Below, piece by piece: positions 29,561 through 36,059 of a DNA stretch of 36,951 nt; position 1 is the first letter of the stretch, and each line of letters begins with the position of its first letter. This stretch comes from a virus, in the IMG/VR virus record IMGVR_UViG_3300025652_000216, positions 1 to 36,951 of that record; one strand, written 5' to 3'. Below the pieces are notes generated by a model, which worked only from the letters and a program-made list of their open reading frames with translations, ran no database searches and was not told the DNA's origin. The position numbers were made by a program, and so were the translations under genes.

Positions 29561-30769
29561 TCACATCATTACTTTGTCTATTTTTCTTTGCTCTGATTTT
29601 TTCTTCATGTAGGAATCATATGCTGAGCTTTTTGTTGGGCTAAATCCTATCCCCTTGCACCAAAAATCATTCCTAAGAATTGTTTTACATATTTTCCTCC
29701 ATGATGGCACCTTCCCCTTGCTCTCAAGCTTAACTTCAACCTTGTCCGGTATCCCTCTTTCATAGCCCCTCTTTGACCACCAAGTTAGGTAAACGTATAT
29801 CTTATTCTTATAGTGCTCTGCTGTTTTTGGCGGCATAGTTCCAAGCAGATGCTTTGAAAAAGATTCATATGTATGTCCGGACGGCAGCGATATAGAGTGG
29901 TTCCCCATGACCGCACCCTTCTCTGTAGAGTATATGGCGCCAGTGTTGGCTCCTGCAACTCGAAGCGCTAACTTCGCCCACATTTCAGGCTCGCATACCT
30001 GGTAAAGCCATAGACCTTTCCTTGCCTCATCACCAAATGGCTCGCATATCCGCATTTGTGATATTTTCATGCCCGCCTGCATCATAAAGTCATAGAGTTT
30101 GTTATATTCTTTTTCAAACTTACCTAGATAAGTCCAAATATCAGAAGTTTTCCAATCATATATTGGATATACATTCCAAGAAGAATCAATTACATTTGTC
30201 GTCCATGGCTTCCCGTTAAACATTGGCTTATCTCTCGCTATCGTCCTATATCTGTTAAGCGACTCATCAGACCTTATCCCAACAAATTGAGCGCACAAAT
30301 CTCCAGCGCCATACCACTTCGCAAAGCATGGAACGAACTCCTCAAAAGGCATCCCATAAAAATAGAAGTCAAAAAAATCAGGGTCTGTTATTGAGTGCCT
30401 GCTAGGCTCCCTAACCCATAAATCTTTCTTTTTTTCATCCCACGCAGTCCATTCTGGCTCAAACTGACTGGTTGCATTCCAAGTTTTCATTGGCAATGAA
30501 ACCCAGTACGGTTTAATGTGGTCACTATATTTATCAAACATAGCCTCACAGAAATCTATTGTCATTCTCATCTGGCACTCCCAATCAATAAAAAGGACGC
30601 CAACCTTTACTCCTCGCCTTATGGCCTCATCCATGACCAAATGAAGCATTACCGCAGAATCCTTGCCGCCAGAAAAAGAAACGCATATTTTCTCGAAATT
30701 ATCGAAGGTGTACTTAATTCTTTCCTTGGCGGACGTTAAAACATCCACCCCAATATATTTTTTAGGCAT
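29561..30769 (-). CDS. ibrA: IbrA-like PAPS-reductase-fold protein (DUF3440)
   Basis: A 402-residue protein of the PP-loop ATPase superfamily. Residues 31-38 SFSGGKDS are the pyrophosphate-binding loop; VGVLFIDWECQ follows as the second strand with the acidic residue, then YWVSLPMKTWNATSQFEPEW and FVGIRSDESLNRYR (the adenylation-side LxGxRxxES element). The C-terminal domain (TYLTWWSKRGYERGIPD, SWRKICKTILRNDFWCKG) is that of DUF3440 proteins. E. coli IbrA with IbrB was described as activating eib genes; the biochemical activity is unknown. The start at 30769 has GGAG seven bases upstream. It ends the IbrB-X-IbrA set. Confidence 0.85.
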   Translation of the reverse strand: MPKKYIGVDVLTSAKERIKYTFDNFEKICVSFSGGKDSAVMLHLVMDEAIRRGVKVGVLFIDWECQMRMTIDFCEAMFDKYSDHIKPYWVSLPMKTWNATSQFEPEWTAWDEKKKDLWVREPSRHSITDPDFFDFYFYGMPFEEFVPCFAKWYGAGDLCAQFVGIRSDESLNRYRTIARDKPMFNGKPWTTNVIDSSWNVYPIYDWKTSDIWTYLGKFEKEYNKLYDFMMQAGMKISQMRICEPFGDEARKGLWLYQVCEPEMWAKLALRVAGANTGAIYSTEKGAVMGNHSISLPSGHTYESFSKHLLGTMPPKTAEHYKNKIYVYLTWWSKRGYERGIPDKVEVKLESKGKVPSWRKICKTILRNDFWCKGIGFSPTKSSAYDSYMKKKSEQRKIDKVMM

Positions 30770-31148
30770 ATTTATTCTCCAGGTACAACTCCTTCCATTT
30801 CTTAATATGACGTTTTGCGGCGGCATTTGCGACAGCCATTTGATCTTCGGACAACAGCCCCCATGCAGACTTTGTTATTTCCTCTCCAGCCCCGCACCCA
30901 AGCGCTGCCGCCGCCTGCCCAAGCCATGCAACTTGATTTATAGATGCATTTGTAAAATTTGACTCACATGAATTTGGCCATGACGATATGACAGCTCCCA
31001 TACAATTATCGAACATATCTATATCCCGCATAAATTCTGAACACTTTGACACCATATTCTTTTTGTCAACACAAAGACTAGACGACCACATCGCACTACT
31101 AAATTCCTCGCACTTTGAAAAGTGGTGAAAAACCCTAGTTATTCTCAT
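30762..31148 (-). CDS. Unknown protein inserted between ibrB and ibrA
   Basis: A 128-residue protein beginning MRITRVFHHFSKCEEFSSAMW, with six Cys spread in the first 70 residues and a second half NTSINQVAWLGQAAAALGCG-like (ASINQVAWLGQAAAALGCGA) then TKSAWGLLSEDQMAVANAAA, typical of small phage proteins that accompany IbrA/IbrB. A very good GGAGG lies six bases before the ATG. It overlaps ibrB by 14 bases and ibrA by eight, so the three are co-translated. The function is unknown; it may be a third component of the system. Confidence 0.7.
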   Translation of the reverse strand: MRITRVFHHFSKCEEFSSAMWSSSLCVDKKNMVSKCSEFMRDIDMFDNCMGAVISSWPNSCESNFTNASINQVAWLGQAAAALGCGAGEEITKSAWGLLSEDQMAVANAAAKRHIKKWKELYLENKYA

Positions 31149-31809
31149 TGATTTCCTCCCCTACAAAAATATCATTACCCATGTCATCAAATGATTCCGC
31201 CTCCCACGATTCACTAAAATCAGAATCCTTAAACGCGAAAGCAAGCCCCTTAACCTGCTGCAAACGAAGAACCTCATCAGGCTCCATTCCAAGCTCTTTT
31301 GCTATCTTTTCGTCACTCCAGAATCGGCGCTTTAGCTCAACAACAATTTCAGACATTGCTGCAACGCTATGCTTTCCTCTTGCTCTGTTGTGCCTGATTG
31401 TGGCCGCCATACGGTCGTTTCTGTCATGCCTGTCGGTAGACAAAGAAACAACAGGAAGATAACCCATAACCATTGCCTGTACTATTTCAGACTCCTTTCC
31501 TACCCTATGGCGATGGAATCCATCAACAACTTCATATCCATTATTTGGCCATGTTACAATTGGCTGCGTGTAGCCATCAGCCTCAATTGATCGCTCCAAA
31601 AGCTTCATTTCTGGTGGAGCCACACTGTTAGGGTTGTAGTCATTAGCATGCACACTTTCATTTTTAACCCACTCAACAAAATCAACAGGACATGATTTGA
31701 ATGGGCTTAGCTCATGAATCCTCTTTCTTATTAAATTTATTGCCTCAACCCTCTCCCCAAACTCTAGCTCAGATATAAAGTCTAATCTTTTAATAATTTC
31801 ACTAATCAT
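31135..31809 (-). CDS. ibrB: IbrB-like ParB-fold protein
   Basis: A 224-residue protein of the ParB/sulfiredoxin fold. The key region is residues 53-105: VHANDYNPNSVAPPEMKLLE, ADGYTQPIVTW, and YEVVDGFHRHRVG, where DGFHR is the ParB-box motif that in related proteins binds nucleotide. A second conserved segment DRNDRMAATIRHNRARGKHSV follows, then a helix-turn-helix-like MSEIVVELKRRFWSDEKIAKELGMEPDEVLRLQ. This is the usual IbrB layout. It precedes its partner gene ibrA by one intervening gene. The region is AT-richer than the late genes by eye, suggesting independent acquisition. The start at 31809 has AAGGGG eight bases upstream. Confidence 0.83.
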   Translation of the reverse strand: MISEIIKRLDFISELEFGERVEAINLIRKRIHELSPFKSCPVDFVEWVKNESVHANDYNPNSVAPPEMKLLERSIEADGYTQPIVTWPNNGYEVVDGFHRHRVGKESEIVQAMVMGYLPVVSLSTDRHDRNDRMAATIRHNRARGKHSVAAMSEIVVELKRRFWSDEKIAKELGMEPDEVLRLQQVKGLAFAFKDSDFSESWEAESFDDMGNDIFVGEEINENN

Positions 31810-31889
31810 CGCGAAAACCCCTTGGCCTTAGTTTTTAACTTTTTTAGTTTTGCTTACTTTTTAGATGTTTTGTTTTTATTTACACTTAT
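31810..31889 (-). promoter_or_regulatory. AT-rich spacer before the ibr cassette
   Basis: 80 bases of very AT-rich sequence between the P-like and ibrB genes, containing AAGTGTAAA (forward 31879-31887), the fourth copy of the motif seen upstream of other local transcripts. There are long A/T runs but no clear -10 or terminator hairpin. A cassette-specific promoter is possible. Confidence 0.3.
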
Positions 31890-32444
31890 TTACATTCTAC
31901 TAATCCTCTCAAGTCGTTTTAAGTCGTCAAGCTCTGCCTGTGTGGGCGCGGCGGTCTTTGGTTTATCGTCTAGCATTGCCAATAGGGCGCTAGTCTGGCT
32001 AATTCCTTGCTGGTAGCGTTTTGTCTTGTATTCTGGTGGCTCAGGTAGGGCAACTGGCAAAACCTTGTGAGCACCAGCCTGTACGCCTTCCTCTCGCTTG
32101 ATCTGCGCGGTGCCGTCACACACTCCAATTATTTTCGGGATTGTTAGGAATCGGTAGTCAGGGTGATTGGCCGCCATCAACTTTCGCAGTGCCACAAATC
32201 CAGAATCTATCTGCTCGTTGGTCATGTAGCGGATCTGGTTTGCATAGTCACGTTTTGTAATCCGCTCAACGTTTGCGTCTGGTATCGATTGGTCGTAAAA
32301 CCGCTGGTCGGTCAATTTCATCTTTGCGAAAAAGTACGAAATTGTGTCTTTCTCGTAATCAGCTAATGGCAATTGCGGCTTCTGCTCAACTGGTGCGCGC
32401 GATACCGTGTAACCAATCAAGCCTTTTTTGTATTCAGTTTCCAT
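31890..32444 (-). CDS. Replication protein P-like helicase loader
   Basis: A 184-residue protein directly following the O-like initiator, in the lambda O-P order. The core YFFAKMKLTDQRFYDQSIPD, then ERITKRDYANQIRYMTNEQI and RKLMAANHPDYRFLTIPKII is the P-like pattern (helical, with Y-A-x-Q and a Pro-containing FLTIP segment), and the C-terminus is charged and partly coiled (ELDDLKRLERISRM). Such proteins deliver host DnaB to the initiator complex. There is no Walker motif, so it is not a DnaC-type ATPase. The ATG at 32444 overlaps the O stop (TGATG). Confidence 0.68.
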   Translation of the reverse strand: METEYKKGLIGYTVSRAPVEQKPQLPLADYEKDTISYFFAKMKLTDQRFYDQSIPDANVERITKRDYANQIRYMTNEQIDSGFVALRKLMAANHPDYRFLTIPKIIGVCDGTAQIKREEGVQAGAHKVLPVALPEPPEYKTKRYQQGISQTSALLAMLDDKPKTAAPTQAELDDLKRLERISRM

Positions 32445-33229
32445 CAAAAATCCCTCGCTTTCTCAATGTCAAAGGTGGTTGCGAATCGTTCGGATGATTT
32501 CTCAGCCGCTGTTTTGTATTGCTGCCCTGCGGGTTGTTTTGAGTTTTGCATCCACTGCAACTCAAAGCCTCGCCAGTTTCGAGTAACGCATTCTGCCAGG
32601 CACTGATCCACTGTGTAGCCAAATGTTGTCGCCTTGCGCAGCTCTGAGCTAAATCGATTAATCACGGTTTGGCTAACATTGGCCTTAAGCCGTTTTCTCA
32701 TCGAGAGCCAGTCAGTCATTACTTGATCGCTTGGCATTGCTGGCCATCCAGAATAATCGAGCTCAACTATTTTTTTAGCAGGCTTGTCCTGCTGAGCCGT
32801 AGGCGCAATATCTTTTATATTCTTATCATTCTTATCATTCTTGTATGTGGCGGTTTGCTGGCTAGGTGCTGGTGACTTGCTGGCGGTTTGCTGGTCATCT
32901 GCTGGTGATTCTGTTTGGTACTCTTGCCAGTTAGTTATTGATATTATTGAGAATTTTGCCATTGATTTTATGGTTATCATTTTAAGGTTTTTCATCACAT
33001 CAAGTGCAGCTCGCACCTTGTTCTCACTAACGCCAATTTCAGACGAAAACTTGACTCTACCGAACACTAATTGACCCGATGAAAGCTTAACTATCTGGCG
33101 CCCCACAACGAACTCAGACGCGCTATGCTGCGCCCTAAGCATCAAGTGAACCCATACAGCCAGATACTCAGGGTGCGCCGCTATGGCGCTATCCTTGGTG
33201 GCTCTGTGTAGCTTTATCCAGCCGCTCAT
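32444..33229 (-). CDS. Replication initiator, O-like
   Basis: A 261-residue protein with two parts. The N-terminal 105 residues (GWIKLHRATKDSAIAAHPEY, QLVFGRVKFSSEIGVSENKV, DVMKNLKMITIKS, ISITNWQEYQ) form the winged-helix domain typical of phage O/DnaD-type initiators. Residues 107-140 are a Gln/Ser/Pro linker with an 11-residue repeat (DQQTASKSPAP / SQQTAT) and KNDKNDKN, encoded by DNA repeats. The C-terminal domain (WPAMPSDQVMTDWLSMRKRL, RFSSELRKATTFGYTVDQCLAEC, RNWRGFELQWM) is the DnaD/DnaB2-like part that binds the helicase loader. Neighbours: the P-like gene downstream; ATGA overlap upstream. Confidence 0.8.
   Translation of the reverse strand: MSGWIKLHRATKDSAIAAHPEYLAVWVHLMLRAQHSASEFVVGRQIVKLSSGQLVFGRVKFSSEIGVSENKVRAALDVMKNLKMITIKSMAKFSIISITNWQEYQTESPADDQQTASKSPAPSQQTATYKNDKNDKNIKDIAPTAQQDKPAKKIVELDYSGWPAMPSDQVMTDWLSMRKRLKANVSQTVINRFSSELRKATTFGYTVDQCLAECVTRNWRGFELQWMQNSKQPAGQQYKTAAEKSSERFATTFDIEKARDF
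32814..32908 (-). repeat. Tandem repeats in the O-like gene: candidate replication origin
   Basis: Two 28-bp copies (32848-32875 and 32881-32908) share tggcggtttgctgg and tgctggtga with a period of 33 bases. Next to them, at 32814-32846, is an AT-rich stretch with the 10-base repeat tcttatcatt. Iterons beside an AT-rich region inside an O gene are the layout of the lambda origin. Confidence 0.5.
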
Positions 33230-33579
33230 GCAGTCACCCTAATTCGCATCTTCTTTGCGAATGAATATTTTTTACCACTATTGTTTTTAATCTTCTTGGT
33301 CATTTCTGAGGTTTTCAGGTGATCTGAAAATTGATACCAGTCACCAGAAAAATCCTCGCTTCTTGCCATCTTGAACAATGCGCGGCTCATCAAAAAATAA
33401 ATATCCCGAAGTCCGGTTTTAAGCGAATAAAGTCCGCGCTTCTGTGCTCTCTGAGCAAAAATTATCAGCATCTGAGGGTTGCGCATTGCCTCCCTGTAAA
33501 TCAGGGTCACATAGAGAGTTCGTGCGCGCCGAAGGTTTTTACCTTCAAGGGTGAATTTCTTTCTTGATTGCTCAAGCAT
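33226..33579 (-). CDS. Unknown 117-residue basic protein before the initiator gene
   Basis: A strongly basic protein starting MLEQSRKKFTLEGKNLRRAR, helical through the middle (MLIIFAQRAQKRGLYSLKTG, IYFLMSRALFKMARSEDF), ending SGKKYSFAKKMRIRVTA. The ATG at 33579 overlaps the end of the Rha/KilAC gene by eight bases; an earlier in-frame start further inside that gene is less likely. No family is recognised; the composition suggests DNA or RNA binding. It sits between the antirepressor-like gene and the initiator. Confidence 0.6.
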   Translation of the reverse strand: MLEQSRKKFTLEGKNLRRARTLYVTLIYREAMRNPQMLIIFAQRAQKRGLYSLKTGLRDIYFLMSRALFKMARSEDFSGDWYQFSDHLKTSEMTKKIKNNSGKKYSFAKKMRIRVTA

Positions 33580-34240
33580 GATTATTTGCCCACAATTTAT
33601 CGATCCACTCAACGCCTTTTGGTTTGAATTTAGCTGTAATTTTGCTTATATTGTTCTTTTCCCACGTGATAACAATGAATCGCCCAGCGTCAATATGGGT
33701 TTGATATACCATCCACTCATCACCAAGCCTGTACATAATTCTTCTATTTTGAAGAAATAGGCGAAATTCAGGCTCTTTGGCCTTCAGCAGCTTGCACACT
33801 TGGCGAAAGCCTAGGTTTCCAGTGGATTCCACGTAACGCTCGACAAACTCAACCGCGGGCTTCTGGTGCTCGATTTGAGCGGCTTGCGATTGGATTACTT
33901 CTTGCTGATCCGCGGCAAGTCTTAGCGCCGCGGCGAATGATTGTGGGATTGCTTGATGGTTGCCTGACTCTAGCTCTTGCCAGCGGTCAACAAGTGCCGC
34001 GGTAAACTCAGGAGAAAGGCGGGCCACAAGGAAGATTGAATCGCGCTTGTTTAGGTTATACTCGGTGTAAGTATTCCCGCGGTGGATAAAATCTAACGGC
34101 TGAAGTTCAGCGGTTAAAAGTTGATCATTATCTAGCGATAGGATTACCGCGGTGACGTTCTTATGAAGCTTGCCAGTCATTTCGGCAATTTCGCGAGAAG
34201 ACATAGTCAAAACGGTTTTATCTTGAAGAATTTGAAGCAT
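33572..34240 (-). CDS. Rha/KilAC-type regulator (antirepressor-like)
   Basis: A 222-residue two-domain protein. Residues 1-85 match the Rha regulatory domain (TMSSREIAEMTGKLHKNVTAV, YTEYNLNKRDSIFLVARLSPEFTAALVDRWQELE). Residues 115-218 match the KilA-C antirepressor domain (SQAAQIEHQKPAVEFVERYV, GFRQVCKLLKAKEPEFRLFL, YRLGDEWMVYQTHIDAGRF). Such proteins bind and modulate repressors or other DNA-bound factors. The start at 34240 is supported by AAGGGC eight bases upstream, a site located within a long hairpin. No CI-type repressor gene is in this window, so its target is unknown. Confidence 0.85.
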   Translation of the reverse strand: MLQILQDKTVLTMSSREIAEMTGKLHKNVTAVILSLDNDQLLTAELQPLDFIHRGNTYTEYNLNKRDSIFLVARLSPEFTAALVDRWQELESGNHQAIPQSFAAALRLAADQQEVIQSQAAQIEHQKPAVEFVERYVESTGNLGFRQVCKLLKAKEPEFRLFLQNRRIMYRLGDEWMVYQTHIDAGRFIVITWEKNNISKITAKFKPKGVEWIDKLWANNHA

Positions 34241-34330
34241 AAAAAAGCCCTTAAAAGTTGACGGTGGTTAAGACCGGACGATACAGAGGGAGTCATAAAC
34301 TCGTCTCGGTCGCGTCAACTTTTAAAGGCT
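34241..34330 (-). terminator. Long terminator-like hairpin abutting the Rha start codon
   Basis: The 18-bp outer stem ends in GGGC followed by six T and then ATG on the minus strand. As drawn, it is an intrinsic terminator whose U-run touches the start codon and whose stem hides the ribosome-binding site. Confidence 0.7.
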
Positions 34331-34385
34331 CTTAACTCACTCTGTAAATAAAATCCTTCACCACAAAGGATACGACTATTGCCGC
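34241..34385 (-). ncRNA. Structured leader RNA or terminated small RNA upstream of the Rha-like gene
   Basis: From the promoter at 34392-34419 the minus-strand transcript has three parts. First, a small hairpin ATCCTT/AAGGAT (34353-34371). Second, an 18-bp helix (34313-34330 with 34246-34263; one G-U wobble) topped by a 10-bp stem with one bulged A (34300-34310 with 34271-34280) and a 19-nt loop. Third, U6 then the ATG of the Rha-like gene. The loop segment 34282-34293 is complementary to 34335-34346 at 11 of 12 positions, allowing a pseudoknot. The helix contains the ribosome-binding site (AAGGG). It may be a terminator/attenuator controlling the gene or the 3' end of a roughly 145-nt small RNA. 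Confidence 0.65.
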
Positions 34386-34419
34386 CCGAGCATTATAGCA
34401 GATACTCGGGGGCGGTCAA
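34382..34419 (-). promoter_or_regulatory. Strong sigma70 promoter with overlapping dyad operator
   Basis: Minus strand: -35 TTGACC (34414-34419), 16 bases, TGC then -10 TATAAT (34392-34397): consensus -10 with extended element. A dyad ccgcccgag (34382-34390) / ctcgggggcgg (34405-34415) straddles the -10, as a repressor operator would. It drives the Rha leader leftwards. Confidence 0.75.
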
Positions 34420-34422
34420 ATG

Positions 34423-34899
34423 TCAAACGCCAACTATCTGCGCTATGAATTTGCATTTGATGTAATGGCCCTTGTTTTTGTGGCCGTCCGGTAGCGCCGC
34501 GTTACCGTCCATTGCCTCCTTTAGTGCCGCTTCCATTGCCTGATCGAGAATTTCTGACTTATTGCCACGGATCGCACACGTAAAGTGAAAGTCGAAAGTG
34601 TCCAGCTTCTCGCCGCGCTTCTCGGTTTCGTGCACGACTGTCATTTGCACGTCCCACGTGAACTCAGTTTTGGTGATCCACTGGCTACAGGTGCGCCACA
34701 TCTCACCAGCAACCAGGCGCTGGGTTGGATTGGCATGACTTATACCGGTATCGGTGATGTCGCCATTTTCCGCGAAGGGGTCGCTATCGTCCCATTTTAG
34801 GATAAAACCCTTCATACCAAGCCGCGCCCGCTTGTTGTACTCGGCAATTTTCCGCTTATCATTGCAGCGCTTTTTACGGTTTATCATCTGCGCAGCCAT
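34423..34899 (-). CDS. Unknown 158-residue protein
   Basis: Starts at the ATG at 34899, overlapping the stop of the HTH gene (TGATG). The N-terminus is very basic (MAAQMINRKKRCNDKRKIAEYNKRARLGMKG); the remainder is mixed alpha/beta (FTWDVQMTVVHETEKRGEK, FDFHFTCAIRGNKSEILDQA, KNKGHYIKCKFIAQIVGV). No domain is recognised. The basic N-terminus could bind nucleic acid. It ends four bases before the strong promoter of the Rha transcript. Confidence 0.62.
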   Translation of the reverse strand: MAAQMINRKKRCNDKRKIAEYNKRARLGMKGFILKWDDSDPFAENGDITDTGISHANPTQRLVAGEMWRTCSQWITKTEFTWDVQMTVVHETEKRGEKLDTFDFHFTCAIRGNKSEILDQAMEAALKEAMDGNAALPDGHKNKGHYIKCKFIAQIVGV

Positions 34900-35282
34900 C
34901 AAATTACAATCCCACGGTGCAGCTTCTCAGCCCGCGCCATTGCTGTGTCTTCGTCGTAAAACGGCTTTCCGCCAACGTCAACCCATGCGCCAATATCAGT
35001 ATCGAAGTAGAGAGTTGCGCGCCCAAACGTAATTGGCGGTCGATCTGCATGCTTCGACTTAACCACGATTTTACGCACACGATGCTGACCTTTGCATAGC
35101 TCCGCAGGCACATCCATGAATCGATAATATCGCTTGTAAATTCGCTCCCAGTAGCTCAGCGGGAATGTCTGACCACGCGGTCTTAGCGCTGGCTTTGTTT
35201 CCATAGCGTGCCATTTTGAGACCGTACAGGAGGAAATCCCTTTTTTGTGCGCAAATTGCTTAACCGTCAATAATTCTTCCAT
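34899..35282 (-). CDS. Helix-turn-helix DNA-binding protein
   Basis: A 127-residue protein whose N-terminus LLTVKQFAHKKGISSCTVSKWH is a MerR/AlpA/excisionase-like helix-turn-helix (residues 4-25). The rest includes FPLSYWERIYKRYYRFMDVP and a small beta domain (ATLYFDTDIGAWVDVGGKPF). It may regulate the duplicated promoter modules or serve as an excisionase-like factor. The start at 35282 has AAGGTGAT upstream in the leader. It is the first gene after the L1 promoter and terminator at 35.4 kb. Confidence 0.68.
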   Translation of the reverse strand: MEELLTVKQFAHKKGISSCTVSKWHAMETKPALRPRGQTFPLSYWERIYKRYYRFMDVPAELCKGQHRVRKIVVKSKHADRPPITFGRATLYFDTDIGAWVDVGGKPFYDEDTAMARAEKLHRGIVI

Positions 35283-35378
35283 AATGATCACCTTTTCGCT
35301 GTCCGGCGTGATTGCCTTCCATGTGTTAAATATACGCAAGGTGAATCGATAAAGCAAATCATATTTACACTTCTTAAC
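35283..35378 (-). promoter_or_regulatory. Promoter-leader module, copy 1
   Basis: Minus strand: AAGTGTAAA (35364-35372), -35 TTGCTT (35352-35357), 17-base spacer, -10 TATATT (35329-35334), TTAACACATGGA, GGCAAT, AGCGAAAAGGTGAT before the ATG at 35282. Block order and spacing are almost the same as at 24927-25027, although the sequence between blocks differs. Confidence 0.65.
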
Positions 35379-35395
35379 ACTAAACTTTAGGCAAT

Positions 35396-35428
35396 AAAAA
35401 TCCCGCGCAAGTCATAACTCTTGGCGGG
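35396..35428 (-). terminator. Rho-independent terminator
   Basis: Minus strand: CCCGCCAAG / CTTG(C)GCGGG, a 9-bp stem with one bulge and an 8-base loop, then A and five T. It lies between the 55-residue membrane gene and the promoter module of the HTH gene, separating two transcripts. Confidence 0.75.
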
Positions 35429-35473
35429 CTAGTGCTGCGTATCTCGGGTAAGAAGTACAGCGGGATTAGTTTA

Positions 35474-35641
35474 TCACCATGCACCGAACCATGCACCAGT
35501 GCCGTGAATTACAGCAACAGGAAAGAATATGGCACCAGCAATCAGGAATCCCAACGATGCAGCCTTTAAGCAAACTATAATATGGGTGATCCATGATGCA
35601 ACAATCCAAATAACAATAAATAATCCAGTCCAAGCATTCAT
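35474..35641 (-). CDS. Two-helix membrane microprotein (55 residues)
   Basis: The ATG at 35641 has GAGG eight bases upstream. The protein MNAWTGLFIVIWIVASWITH... has two membrane segments (about 4-24 and 29-50: AASLGFLIAGAIFFPVAVIHG) and ends HGTGAWFGAW. I recall small phage membrane proteins with this same HG-x-G-x-x-F/W-G-x-W ending; their function is unknown. The gene is last before a terminator. Confidence 0.72.
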   Translation of the reverse strand: MNAWTGLFIVIWIVASWITHIIVCLKAASLGFLIAGAIFFPVAVIHGTGAWFGAW

Positions 35642-35651
35642 TTGTAAATCC

Positions 35652-36059
35652 TCATTTAGTTTTTATGGTGTTAATTTCCGGCATTGGCTGCCATCTAATG
35701 GGTGAGACTTCATGCTCATTTTCAAAATAGGTGTCACTGCATTTACCCTCAAACATTTCCGCGTTCAGCTCGGCATAGCACCACTTCCATGAGGCCTCAT
35801 TCCACACGCCTACAACCGACCACGGCAGGCCAACATCTAAAATAATGGTGGTATTTTTTGGCGCTGTTTCCATTGGTTGCCATGCATCAATCACTGGCTG
35901 CGAGCGCTTGGCCATTAAGAAGCCAGTCCATAGGCTATCGACATTAAAATCAATGTACCCAAGTCCATTTTTCTTCTTTTCAAAGCTTGCATGTGGCGCT
36001 CGCGCATCAATTAATAAATGCTCAAACTGCTTTTGCCACTGTTCTATAGGCTCGCTCAT
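35652..36059 (-). CDS. Unknown 135-residue early protein (DUF551-like tail)
   Basis: The ATG at 36059 overlaps the stop of the upstream gene (ATGA); a longer frame upstream would overlap that gene fully and is rejected. The protein starts MSEPIEQWQKQFEHLLID. The C-terminal part carries WQPMETAPKNTTIILDVGLPW, VVGVWNEASWKWCYA, and SPIRWQPMPE, a pattern like the DUF551/WQPMP proteins common in phage early regions. The function is unknown. Confidence 0.66.
   Translation of the reverse strand: MSEPIEQWQKQFEHLLIDARAPHASFEKKKNGLGYIDFNVDSLWTGFLMAKRSQPVIDAWQPMETAPKNTTIILDVGLPWSVVGVWNEASWKWCYAELNAEMFEGKCSDTYFENEHEVSPIRWQPMPEINTIKTK

Noticed and set aside
34241-34330. Attachment site or transposon-end interpretation of the long inverted repeat
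   Set aside because: The arms are followed by a U-run and preceded by a strong promoter in the same direction, and no integrase or transposase is nearby; an RNA structure explains it better.
35283-35357. N-terminal extension of the HTH gene to 35357
   Set aside because: The extension covers the promoter -10 and leader; the ATG at 35282 has its own ribosome-binding site.
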